The position numbers and the translations under genes are program-made. A DNA stretch of 64,000 nt from Novosphingobium barchaimii LL02. GTDB taxonomy: Bacteria; Pseudomonadota; Alphaproteobacteria; Sphingomonadales; Sphingomonadaceae. Below are positions 8,761-16,516 of this stretch, in pieces (position 1 is the stretch's first letter; every line of letters begins with the position of its first letter). The stretch spans positions 62,001-126,000 of the forward strand of contig NZ_KQ130459.1 in the NCBI RefSeq assembly GCF_001046635.1, given 5' to 3'. Under the pieces are notes generated by a model. It was not told where the DNA came from. It worked only from the letters and a program-made list of their open reading frames with translations, and ran no database searches.

Positions 8761-9780
8761 ATGGGTGGTTTTGTACGGGATATTCTCACCACGCTTTCCT
8801 ACGAGCCTGACCCGGCCGAGACGTCGCGTGTCGAGGGTGCCGAACTTTCACGGCTGGACCAAAGACTTGCGGGTTTCGTTCAGGGAAATGGCAGGCGAAC
8901 GGCGATTTCCATCCGGCCTGGGGATTGCAGCGTTTGGGATGGTAATCCGCGCGATGTGCCGGGGCTTTCTGCAGATAGTTGCCGTTCCCTGATCGAATCT
9001 ATCGCGCAGGAAGACGGCAATCGTATCCCTGTATTGGTACGCAACAATCCGCCCGGATCGGAACTTCCTTACGAACTGCTCGTCGGTAGTCGCAGGCGTT
9101 TTTCCGTCAACTGGCTCAATCACAACGGCCGGCCGGAAATTCGCCTCAACGCGATGGTCGTGGACCTAAGCGACGAAGAGGCGTTCCGGCTTGCGGATAT
9201 TGAGAACCGCGAACGCCAGGACATTACCGAACTTGACCGTGCACGCAGCTACCAAGGGGCGGTTGATCGCTTCTACGGCGGGGTGCAGTCGCGCATGGCT
9301 GAGGCTCTCAATCTGTCCAACAGCCAGCTCAGCCGCTTGTTGTCGCTGGCGCAGATGCCGGACGAGGTGGTCGATGCTTTCGCCACCCGTGAGGAGCTGC
9401 GCGTGCGTCATTCCGAAGTGCTGACTCCGCTGCTGCGTCGGTCCGAACAGCGTGAGCGCCTGCTCGTCGCTGCGCGTGGCGTTGGGCAGGAGCAGCAGCG
9501 CCTTGCTGCCGCTGGAGATCGGATGATCCCGGCCGCTACCGTTCTTACCCGTCTGAAACAGGCAGCGATGGAAGGCGGCGCGGCGCGCGCACAGGATATG
9601 CAGGTCATGATGGGCGATGACCGCGTGGGCCGGATCAAGCCGGGCCGTGACGGTCTGACCGTTGAACTGGCGATCGCGGGGGATGCCGACCTCGACCGTA
9701 TTCTTGCAGCCCTGCGCACCGCGATTCTCGACAGCCGCGCCCGGCTCACCGAGGAAAAGCGCGATTCGGCGCTTGACTGA
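8761..9780 (+). CDS. Orphan ParB/RepB-family protein
   Basis: 339 residues. The N-terminal ParB-like region includes ELLVGSRRRFSVNWL, matching the G-x-RR box of ParB/Spo0J proteins that bind CTP, followed by IENRERQDITELDRA and a central helix-turn-helix (MAEALNLSNSQLSRLLSLAQMP). The C-terminal portion is helical. This is the order of plasmid RepB/ParB partition proteins. No parA gene is adjacent and no parS-like cluster was recognised. It sits alone between two surface-protein genes with a strong terminator behind it. It may be a relic of a replicon or a ParB-derived regulator. Confidence 0.82.
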   Translation: MGGFVRDILTTLSYEPDPAETSRVEGAELSRLDQRLAGFVQGNGRRTAISIRPGDCSVWDGNPRDVPGLSADSCRSLIESIAQEDGNRIPVLVRNNPPGSELPYELLVGSRRRFSVNWLNHNGRPEIRLNAMVVDLSDEEAFRLADIENRERQDITELDRARSYQGAVDRFYGGVQSRMAEALNLSNSQLSRLLSLAQMPDEVVDAFATREELRVRHSEVLTPLLRRSEQRERLLVAARGVGQEQQRLAAAGDRMIPAATVLTRLKQAAMEGGAARAQDMQVMMGDDRVGRIKPGRDGLTVELAIAGDADLDRILAALRTAILDSRARLTEEKRDSALD

Positions 9781-9848
9781 CCACAACCTACCAGGCGCTC
9801 CAAAGGACGCGACCCGGCGATAAATCACTTTCATTTCGGCTCTATCAT

Positions 9849-9896
9849 CCGGCCCGTGCGCAAGTCTCCACTTGCTCGCGGGCCGGTTCGGTTTTC
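9849..9896 (+). terminator. Rho-independent terminator after the ParB-like gene
   Basis: CCGGCCCG (9849-9856) pairs with CGGGCCGG (9879-9886). An inner stem GCAAGT/ACTTGC (9860-9865, 9870-9875) closes on CTCC. The tail is TTCGGTTTTC. It isolates the ParB-like gene from the collagen-like gene. Confidence 0.8.
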
Positions 9897-10107
9897 GGCT
9901 TTCTTCTACCTTAAATGGGGTGTTTGCGCGCGGTCTGGCGTTTTTGACGACCCATTTCCCGATTGAAATCCATGCTTTTCGGAGTCTCTGATGGAGACAT
10001 CTCGTAGTTGGGCATCGCGTTACCGTAGCGGCTTCTTCTGAGCGCGATCTCGCCTCCTGACTGTGCCTAACCATCAACGCACTGGGCAGTTCATGGAGGA
10101 CAACACA

Positions 10108-11922
10108 ATGCCGCGTAGTAAACCGCGCCAGACGACAAGGCACATCCTGCTTTGCGCGACGGCTATTCCGCTTCTTCTTCTGGGCGCCTGCGCCGATGGC
10201 GTTGGCTTCCGCGTCGGCGCCGGCGGCGGCGGCACGCCGTCGGGACCGTCTGGTCCGACCGATCCGGCGGGTCCGTCGGGTCCCAGCGGCCCGAGTGGGC
10301 CCACTGGTCCGACTGACCCTTCTGGCCCTAGCGGTCCTTCCGGTCCTTCCGGTCCCAGCGGTCCGACCGGCCCAACCGATCCATCAGGTCCGACTGGCCC
10401 CACGGGTCCGACTGGGCCCACCAGTCCAACTGATCCGTCCGGGCCAGCGGGACCGACGGGTCCGACCGGCCCTGGAGGTCCGACCGGCCCTGGAGGTCCG
10501 ACCGGCCCTGGAGGTCCGACCGGCCCTGGAGGTCCGACCGGCCCTGGAGGTCCGACCGGCCCCGGAGGTCCGACCGGCCCCGGAGGTCCGACTGGCCCTG
10601 GAGGTCCGACTGGCCCCACTGGCCCGTCGAGCTTCACCGGCACAGTCGCTGGTGTGACTATCGGCGGCAATCCGATCCTTGGTCCGAGCGGTCCAGGAAC
10701 GCTGATTGACGTCAACGTCACCCCGGGTACCTCGACCAACAACGGCGGCGGTATCGCGGTCGATGTCCTGACGGGTGACGGCAGCCTGGTGAATGTCGCT
10801 CTGCCGACGACGACGGCGCAGACGCAGGAGGCGCTTGCCCCGGTCGGCTCGCTGGCGGGTGCCCTGCTGGGCAGCCAGCTTGGGGGCACCGTTACGCAGC
10901 TCACCGACGGGCTCTCGCCCACGGTGGCTGCGGTGACCTCCACCGTCAGCCAGGTGACGACGCCGCTGCTTGACACGGTGGATACCGTGCTGGCTCCGGT
11001 GATTGGACAGAACGGCCTGCTTGCCCCGGTAACGGGCCAGCTCGGCGGCCTGATCGATGGGATCACCGGCAGCTTGCCCATTGGCGGCGGTGGAACGGTG
11101 CCTACGTATACTGGCCCGCTCGTAGGGCTGGACCTTGGTAACAATGTCCTGACGGGCCCCAGCACCAGCGGTACACTTGCCGGTGTCAATCTGCTCTCGG
11201 ATGGTCCGGGACTGGTTTCGGGGCAGCTGGTGACGGCTGACGTGCTTGCCAACGGCAATGTGCTCGACGTGACACTGCCAACTACTGCGGCTGGTGTTGC
11301 TCAGGGCCTTGCCCCGGTGGGCAACCTTGCCGGATCGCTCCTTGGTCAGCAGGTTGGGACTGGCGTCACGCAGGTGACGAACGGTCTGGCTCCCGTGCTG
11401 GCTCCCGTGACCGGCGTAGTCGAGGGTGTGGCATCGCCGCTTCTTGGCGCGGTCAACGGAACCCTTGGTCAGGTCGTCGGCGGTGTCGGCGGCGTCACGG
11501 ATGCAGGAACGGTGCTGGCTCCGGTAACGGGCGTGGTGGGCGGCCTGCTTGGCGGTGTCGGCGGCGTCACGGATGCAGGAACGGTGCTGGCTCCGGTAAC
11601 GGGCGTGGTGGGCGGCCTGCTTGGCGGTGTCGGCGGCGGCACGGATGCAGGAACGGTGCTGGCTCCGGTAACGGGCGTGGTGGGCGGCCTGCTTGGCGGT
11701 GTCGGCAGCGGCGCGGGTACAGGAACGATCCTCGCGCCTGTGACCGGTGCTGTAGGCAGCCTGCTGACGGGGGCTGGTGGCAACACTGGAGCGGGGTCCG
11801 TTCTGACCCCCGTGACGGGGGCGGTCAGCGGCCTGCTCGGCGGAACAAGCGGCAGTTCGTCCGGCGCCGGGTCCCTGCTCTCACCCCTAACCGGTCTGCT
11901 GGGGGGCAGAACAGCCAACTGA
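10108..11922 (+). CDS. Collagen-like G-P-x repeat lipoprotein
   Basis: 604 residues. The signal peptide ends in a lipobox, LLLGAC, with Cys28 as the predicted lipidated residue. The next residues are A-D-G, with no aspartate at +2, so outer-membrane sorting is expected. A glycine linker leads to about 42 collagen-like triplets (residues about 46-172), nearly all G-P-S, G-P-T or G-P-G. In several triplets aspartate, and once serine, takes the glycine place. Then two related alanine/valine/glycine-rich domains follow (each with an L-x-x-G-NPIL/NNVL-GPS opening and an LAPVG-LAG-LLG core), and six 24-residue repeats close the protein. The start is fixed by GGAGGA seven bases upstream. It probably forms a fibrous surface layer or adhesin. 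Proline is always at X and Thr/Ser mostly at Y, so hydroxylation or O-glycosylation is conceivable. Confidence 0.85.
   Translation: MPRSKPRQTTRHILLCATAIPLLLLGACADGVGFRVGAGGGGTPSGPSGPTDPAGPSGPSGPSGPTGPTDPSGPSGPSGPSGPSGPTGPTDPSGPTGPTGPTGPTSPTDPSGPAGPTGPTGPGGPTGPGGPTGPGGPTGPGGPTGPGGPTGPGGPTGPGGPTGPGGPTGPTGPSSFTGTVAGVTIGGNPILGPSGPGTLIDVNVTPGTSTNNGGGIAVDVLTGDGSLVNVALPTTTAQTQEALAPVGSLAGALLGSQLGGTVTQLTDGLSPTVAAVTSTVSQVTTPLLDTVDTVLAPVIGQNGLLAPVTGQLGGLIDGITGSLPIGGGGTVPTYTGPLVGLDLGNNVLTGPSTSGTLAGVNLLSDGPGLVSGQLVTADVLANGNVLDVTLPTTAAGVAQGLAPVGNLAGSLLGQQVGTGVTQVTNGLAPVLAPVTGVVEGVASPLLGAVNGTLGQVVGGVGGVTDAGTVLAPVTGVVGGLLGGVGGVTDAGTVLAPVTGVVGGLLGGVGGGTDAGTVLAPVTGVVGGLLGGVGSGAGTGTILAPVTGAVGSLLTGAGGNTGAGSVLTPVTGAVSGLLGGTSGSSSGAGSLLSPLTGLLGGRTAN
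10464..10615 (+). repeat. 18-bp tandem repeat coding for G-P-T-G-P-G
   Basis: About eight copies of an 18-bp unit (GGTCCGACCGGCCCTGGA and variants) code for the most regular part of the collagen-like region. Copies differ mainly by single third-position changes (CCT/CCC, ACC/ACT), so the array is young or homogenised and should vary in length between strains. Confidence 0.85.
11479..11913 (+). repeat. Six tandem 72-bp repeats in the C-terminal domain
   Basis: Units begin at 11479, 11551, 11623, 11695, 11767 and 11839. The first two are identical over 72 bp and the third differs by one base. Units 4 to 6 are progressively diverged. Each codes for 24 residues built on [16 protein letters not shown]. 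The gradient from identical to diverged units shows recent duplication at the N-terminal side of the array. Confidence 0.9.
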
Positions 11923-12004
11923 ACGAGGCCGGCGTGTCCGCCGCTTTGTTGCCCTCCCCCTGGTTGGACACGCTGTAGCCCGACCTCGGATGACGAGGCG
12001 GGGG

Positions 12005-12041
12005 GAGGGGGTGGTCCTTGCCATGGACCACTCCCTCTTCG
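12005..12041 (+). terminator. Hairpin after the collagen-like gene
   Basis: GTGGTCC (12011-12017) pairs with GGACCAC (12025-12031) around TTGCCAT, and the stem is extended by GGGGAG/CTCCC pairing. It is followed by TTCGCCTTTCG. A probable terminator about 85 bases after the stop codon. Confidence 0.55.
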
Positions 12042-12094
12042 CCTTTCGAAATTCGCGGACAGTATTTCCCGAGTAAATGAACAAGGAGAATACC

Positions 12095-12310
12095 ATGACG
12101 ACTGAAGCCTCACGCCAAGCCCGCGATCTTCTGCGCATGTCACTCAACCTGCTTGACGACGACGAATCGCTGACTGCAGTGGCCATGATCTCCGGTGCGC
12201 TAGACCTTCTGGAACGCCGCGCCGAGCCTGCCGCCCTGCGGCCGGCCATGGCCTGGCAGCATCTTTCGCAACTTCAGCCATTGGCCGGCGGCTGCCGCAG
12301 CTGTGCCTGA
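12095..12310 (+). CDS. Small acidic helical protein of unknown function
   Basis: 71 residues from an ATG preceded by AAGGAG with a six-base gap; an upstream ATG at 12077 has no such site. The sequence looks like two amphipathic helices (QARDLLRMSLNLLDDDESLTAV at one end, ISGALDLLERR after it) and a C-terminus with two cysteines (GGCRSCA). No family recognised. It precedes the two-component genes by 150 bases and could belong to that regulatory unit. Confidence 0.6.
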   Translation: MTTEASRQARDLLRMSLNLLDDDESLTAVAMISGALDLLERRAEPAALRPAMAWQHLSQLQPLAGGCRSCA

Positions 12311-12460
12311 TCTGCAACGGTATTTTCCAATACGCAAAACCTCTGTGGAAATAACCGTAGACTGTTATAGATTTGGAAACGAAAAAGAACCTAAGTGATG
12401 TTAACTAGCATCGAAAAGAACGAAATTGGTGCGGTGGGAGATATTAGAGAAGGCGGTCGC

Positions 12461-12871
12461 ATGCAGAGCAAACAGGCTCTCGTATTGCTCATCGACGATG
12501 TCAGGGAAATCGTCGAAGAGCTGCTGACGTTCATGGAGCTTCACGGCATTCCCGCGGTCGGAGTGTCCGATCTCGACGAGGCTATAGCCGCGCTCGAGGG
12601 AAACCCCGCAATCCGCGTGCTGGCTTGCGATGTCCGGCTGGGGCGGGAATCCGGGCTCACGATCGTCTCGCGCATTCGCAATCATACCGTGCTCTGTCAG
12701 CGCCCTTTCAACTATATGTTCATTACCGGTGACCCGCTGCTTCAGGATCCGACATTGCAAATGCCCGATCATATGGTTCTGACAAAACCCGTCCAGCCGC
12801 AGATATTGATCGACGTCCTGCGCGACATGCTGGGCGAACTTGAAAATTCGACGCAGCAGGGAGACGGTTGA
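12461..12871 (+). CDS. Single-domain response regulator
   Basis: 136 residues, receiver domain only. The acidic pair is in LLIDDVREIV, the phosphoacceptor aspartate in LACDVRLG, the conserved Thr in FITGD and the Lys in LTKPV. There is no output domain, so it acts by protein contact or as a phosphate carrier, as CheY or DivK do. The ATG at 12461 has an AGAAGG-like site; an in-frame ATG at 12395 would add 22 residues lacking receiver character. Its stop lies 2 bases before the kinase ATG, so the two form a cognate pair. Confidence 0.85.
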   Translation: MQSKQALVLLIDDVREIVEELLTFMELHGIPAVGVSDLDEAIAALEGNPAIRVLACDVRLGRESGLTIVSRIRNHTVLCQRPFNYMFITGDPLLQDPTLQMPDHMVLTKPVQPQILIDVLRDMLGELENSTQQGDG

Positions 12872-12873
12872 CG

Positions 12874-13734
12874 ATGAAACCGAACGAGATCACCCAGCGC
12901 GATATCGAGAACTGGACCCGGTGCACGCCTATGAAACAGCAGTGCCATCCGGTGGAGGACATTGCTGCGCGGACGATGTCCGGCGGGATCGACATTAGCG
13001 ATGCGCACCAGTTGTTCGAAACGATCGCCGCAAAATCCCGCCTTGCCGACCTTGGAGAGCAGTCTTCCGCGCTGGCCCACGAACTGCGCCAGCCGTTGTT
13101 CTCGATCTCGGTCGCCAACGAAAATCTGCGCATGATGCTGGGCCGCTGCGATATCACCAAATCGCAGCTCGACAAGGCGATCGCGCGTATCGCGCAGCAG
13201 GTCGAACGGGCACAGACCATCATCGAGCGCACTCTGGCTTATGCTTCGGGCAATAGCCGGGGCGCGGTAGGCGCGGACATCGGGCTGGCCGCCAGCAACG
13301 CAGTGGAATTCCTGCGACCCTTGTTCGAAGCCGCCAATATCGAGATCGACGATCGCGGTGCCGATGTCCACGCAAGCATTGGCCTGTGCCAGGTCGAGAC
13401 CGAGCAGGTCTTCGTCAACATCCTGCGCAATGCGGCAGAGAGCATCGAAAGCCGGCGGGAGGGCGGCTGGCAGGGGGCCGGGCACATTGCGATCCGCATT
13501 GCCGTGCAGGAGGGAGCCGTGCGCTGTGTCGTTTCCGATAACGGCGCCGGTCTTTCGGGCGATACGGCGCGGGCGGTATTCCAACCGTTCTTTACGACCA
13601 AGCCGCGTGTCGGCACCGGCCTGGGCCTGCATATCTGCCGGCAGGTGCTGAAGAAGGCTGGCGGCGTCGTTACCCTGGTGCCTGGAGAAAACGAAGGCGC
13701 CCGCGTGGAGATCGAACTGCCTCTGGGCGGCTAA
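12874..13734 (+). CDS. Soluble sensor histidine kinase
   Basis: 286 residues without membrane segments. The phosphoacceptor histidine is in SALAHELRQPLFSIS (DHp). The ATPase domain is complete: N box NILRNAAESI, G1 DNGAGL, F box FQPFFTTK and G2 GTGLGLHI. The first 45 residues contain several Cys/His (CTPMKQQCHP) but no recognised sensor. It is coupled to the single-domain regulator upstream. An alternative TTG start at 12868 overlaps the regulator stop. The DHp helix resembles that of the membrane kinase-like protein encoded convergently downstream. The position next to the Tad locus suggests control of pilus expression. Confidence 0.88.
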   Translation: MKPNEITQRDIENWTRCTPMKQQCHPVEDIAARTMSGGIDISDAHQLFETIAAKSRLADLGEQSSALAHELRQPLFSISVANENLRMMLGRCDITKSQLDKAIARIAQQVERAQTIIERTLAYASGNSRGAVGADIGLAASNAVEFLRPLFEAANIEIDDRGADVHASIGLCQVETEQVFVNILRNAAESIESRREGGWQGAGHIAIRIAVQEGAVRCVVSDNGAGLSGDTARAVFQPFFTTKPRVGTGLGLHICRQVLKKAGGVVTLVPGENEGARVEIELPLGG

Positions 13735-13791
13735 TCTTTTTGGGCGGGCAAGTGCGGAGAGGGCAGGTCATAGTCGGCTCCCGTTTCAGCT

Positions 13792-14931
13792 TCAGATATC
13801 GTAGCGGCCAAGCCGGATGATGAACCGCACCGGCTGACGATTGCGCACGAGGCAGCGGAAATCGCTTGCCGCGTCACGTGCGACCTGCTCCACCAGCCAT
13901 AGTGTGGCTTCATCAATGCGGTGGCTGGGCAGGGGCTTTCCGTCGCTATCCGTGCACTCCACCGTTACCACGACATGGCCCGGCGTCATCGAGGCGTGCA
14001 GCAGAACGTCGCCGCGAAGCTTCTTGCCCTCGCTATCCACGAAACTCGCAAAGGCGCTGAGCAGAGAGGCTACCGCCATCATCTCCAGCGCGCCGTGCTG
14101 CACAGGCACCAAATGATCCAGCGCGTTGCCGCGCAGGTGGATCGAAACGCCGTGATGGCGCATACTGGACTTCGTGGCGGCCACGGCTCGCTCCAGAGCG
14201 CTGCGTACCGTCAGCTGGCCGTCGCCGTCATGGCCGTCACGGCCGAACCAGCGGAACAGGCTGAGAATGGCAGCCGCGCCTTCGGTATGCGAGGCGATCC
14301 GCTTTACTCGTTCCTTCAATTGCTGGCGGTTCTCGTCGTCGATATCAAGGCGGCCGATTATGTAATCCATGTTGGCGTTGGCCATCGAGATCACGTTCAG
14401 CGGCTGGGCAAGGTCATGCAGCATGCCGCTGGTGATGCGGCCTAGCAGCAGGTCGCGCGTCACTTCGACCAACCCGCCGTCACCCCATGCAAGCAGTCTT
14501 GCGTCGACGACCGCAAGGTGGCGGGCAATGCCGGCGCCCACGAACGACGCGCATATCGAGGCGACGACCACGGAGATATTGGCGGCAATGCCCGGCAGAA
14601 TGAAGTGCAGGCACAGGGCCAGGCTGCCGGACACCATCGCGAGAAGCCAGGACCAGCGCGAAGCCTGCAGGAATGCAGGGGCCAGACGGCGGGGAAAGGA
14701 CGCCGCGGTGGCTACCATCAGGAGGTCCGCCCAGTACGAAGCGGACTGCATCGCATCGGGTATGAAGAAAAGCCCGGCGACCAAGACCGCCGTTACCCCC
14801 AAAGCCAGCGCGGTGCGGTGCAGGACGAACAGGCCACCTGCGGCAGCTGCGCTCAATACGCCGGCACCGGGGGCCTCGGCTGCGGTCAGGCCAAGGATCA
14901 GCGCGCATAGCGCGACTGCGGCCGGGTACAT
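13792..14931 (-). CDS. Membrane histidine kinase-like protein with degenerate ATPase domain
   Basis: 379 residues from MYPAAVALC (an ATG nine codons earlier is also possible). About five or six hydrophobic segments fill the first 145 residues. A DHp-like region follows with the histidine in ITSGMLHDLAQPLNVIS. The C-terminal region has the position of a catalytic domain, but I find no N box asparagine, no D-x-G-x-G (only DSDGKPL) and no G2 loop. ATP binding is therefore doubtful. It could be a phosphotransferase that receives phosphate on its histidine, similar in logic to ChpT, or a receptor that modulates the neighbouring kinase. It is convergent with that kinase. Confidence 0.75.
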   Translation of the reverse strand: MYPAAVALCALILGLTAAEAPGAGVLSAAAAGGLFVLHRTALALGVTAVLVAGLFFIPDAMQSASYWADLLMVATAASFPRRLAPAFLQASRWSWLLAMVSGSLALCLHFILPGIAANISVVVASICASFVGAGIARHLAVVDARLLAWGDGGLVEVTRDLLLGRITSGMLHDLAQPLNVISMANANMDYIIGRLDIDDENRQQLKERVKRIASHTEGAAAILSLFRWFGRDGHDGDGQLTVRSALERAVAATKSSMRHHGVSIHLRGNALDHLVPVQHGALEMMAVASLLSAFASFVDSEGKKLRGDVLLHASMTPGHVVVTVECTDSDGKPLPSHRIDEATLWLVEQVARDAASDFRCLVRNRQPVRFIIRLGRYDI

Positions 14932-15574
14932 CCGTGTGCCGTCCTCCCAGACGCGCACCGGCCCAGTACGTTGAGAATAAGGAATTATGAGCTTGCACTC
15001 CCGCGTGCGGCGATGGGGATGTTGTAGCGAAGCCTGAATTCTTCAGCTGGTTTGTTCATTCCCGCGCTTCCTCTATCTAGGCACGCTAACCGCGCCAATC
15101 GTGCGACAAGCCACGAACGGCCATTTGGCTCCCGATGGCGATGCGCAAAACTGGGCCGTGTCGAGGAAGAGATACTACGAATCCCCGGGACACCAGGCCC
15201 AGTTCCACGGCGCCCATTTCCTGTCGACGGCATTGCACAAACTGCACTTCCTATTGCCTTGGTACTGGAGGCAAGTCACGAAAAGAACCGATACGAAGGT
15301 GACTGGTAAGGCCCCCAAGTGGCTGCGTGCCAAGCCTTGGGAGGGTGTTGGGTAGTGGCCGGTTAACCGGTGCTAGTGGCGGAATACTCAGTAAAAACCC
15401 CTTGCCCCGGCGATGCCTTCGCATCGGCTTCTTCTCAATGACTACGAGAATCCGAGGCGCGCTATCATTCAGACATCAAGACGAACTTGTCCCGGCAAGG
15501 AACGGTTCGGCGAAATTTCGGGACGCGGGGCAGCGTTTCCGGTTTGCGTAAGCGCAATGGCAAAGGGGAATTGC
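14932..15574. other. Upstream region of the Tad pilus operon
   Basis: About 640 bases without a supported gene; open frames here are short and lack ribosome-binding sites. It carries a perfect 12-bp palindrome CCGGTTAACCGG at 15359-15370, a candidate operator about 205 bases before cpaB. The region must hold divergent promoters for the kinase-like gene and the pilus operon. Confidence 0.45.
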
Positions 15575-16516
15575 ATGCGCCTGGGTTCGAAAGCGAAACT
15601 CACGATCGGAGTCGGACTTGTGGCAGCGGCCACGTTCGGTTTCCTCGGTGTTCGCGAACTTGGCAGATCATCGACTACGAAGGCCAGTCCGGTGAGCGTG
15701 CTCGCCGGAAAGCCAGTTGAGGCTAACGGGATCGTTCTTGCGACGACCACCCGCGCCGTGAAGATCGGCGAGACGATCACGGCCGACATGATCCGCAACA
15801 CTGCCTTCGATCCGGTGAAGTTTCCGGCGGCGGCAACGCCCGCCGAAGTAATTGGGCGGGTGGCCACGCGCGCCATCGCCGCAAACACCCTGATCCCGCG
15901 CGAGGCGCTGCAGCAGGAAAGCAAACTGGCGATCCGGGTGCCCGTGGGTATGCGGGCAATCAGCATCGACACTACGGCGGAAATCGCCGTAGCCGGTATG
16001 GTGCGCCCCGGTGACAAGGTGGACGTGCAGGTGGTCTATCCCGGCGAGGACGCGATCAGCGGCGCGCGGGGCAATGGCCGTAGCCGCGCCAAGACCCTGC
16101 TTCAGCTGGTCTCGGTTTTGGCGGTGGGCGACCTTGTGCTGGGCACCCCGGTCAAGGAGGGGGTGGCCGACACGGTGTCCGCACCGCCACCCACACCGGC
16201 GCGCACGGTCACGCTGGCGCTGTCTCCTCAGCAGGTCTCCGAACTCTCGCTCGCGAAGAGCACCGGCGCGCTGTACCTTTCGCTGCGCAACCCAGAGGAC
16301 GCGCAGGAGGTGGACTCCGCGCAGATCGCCAGTTCGCCCGAACCCACACCGCGCGCCGTAGCGGCCGCTGCGCCTGTGCCCGCCATGATGGCGGCGCAGC
16401 GCATGGCGCCGCCGCCTGCCGCGCCGGCCCCGCGCCGTGCTCCGGCGCCGCACGCGATCGAACTGGTTGTGGGCGGCAATCGCGAAGTCATCTATTCCGG
16501 GAGTGGTTCGCGATGA
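15575..16516 (+). CDS. cpaB: Tad pilus assembly protein CpaB/RcpC
   Basis: 313 residues. One N-terminal membrane segment (LTIGVGLVAAATFGFLGV), then an SAF-like domain (about 50-120, VLATTTRAVKIGETITADMI) and a periplasmic domain with RPGDKVDVQVVYPG. The C-terminal 60 residues are Pro/Ala-rich (APPPAAPAPRRAPAP). CpaB is the periplasmic partner of the CpaC secretin. AAGGGGAA lies six bases before this ATG; MAKGNC at 15557 is the alternative. The stop overlaps cpaC by ATGA, starting a run of overlapping genes that ends at 24578. Confidence 0.92.
   Translation: MRLGSKAKLTIGVGLVAAATFGFLGVRELGRSSTTKASPVSVLAGKPVEANGIVLATTTRAVKIGETITADMIRNTAFDPVKFPAAATPAEVIGRVATRAIAANTLIPREALQQESKLAIRVPVGMRAISIDTTAEIAVAGMVRPGDKVDVQVVYPGEDAISGARGNGRSRAKTLLQLVSVLAVGDLVLGTPVKEGVADTVSAPPPTPARTVTLALSPQQVSELSLAKSTGALYLSLRNPEDAQEVDSAQIASSPEPTPRAVAAAAPVPAMMAAQRMAPPPAAPAPRRAPAPHAIELVVGGNREVIYSGSGSR

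Noticed and set aside
10464-10615. Short regular repeats that could suggest a CRISPR array
   Set aside because: The 18-bp units are directly adjacent without unique spacers and lie in frame in the collagen-like gene.
15101-15355. Open frame of 84 codons upstream of cpaB
   Set aside because: No ribosome-binding site, composition unlike neighbouring proteins, and competing frames in the same stretch; treated as intergenic.
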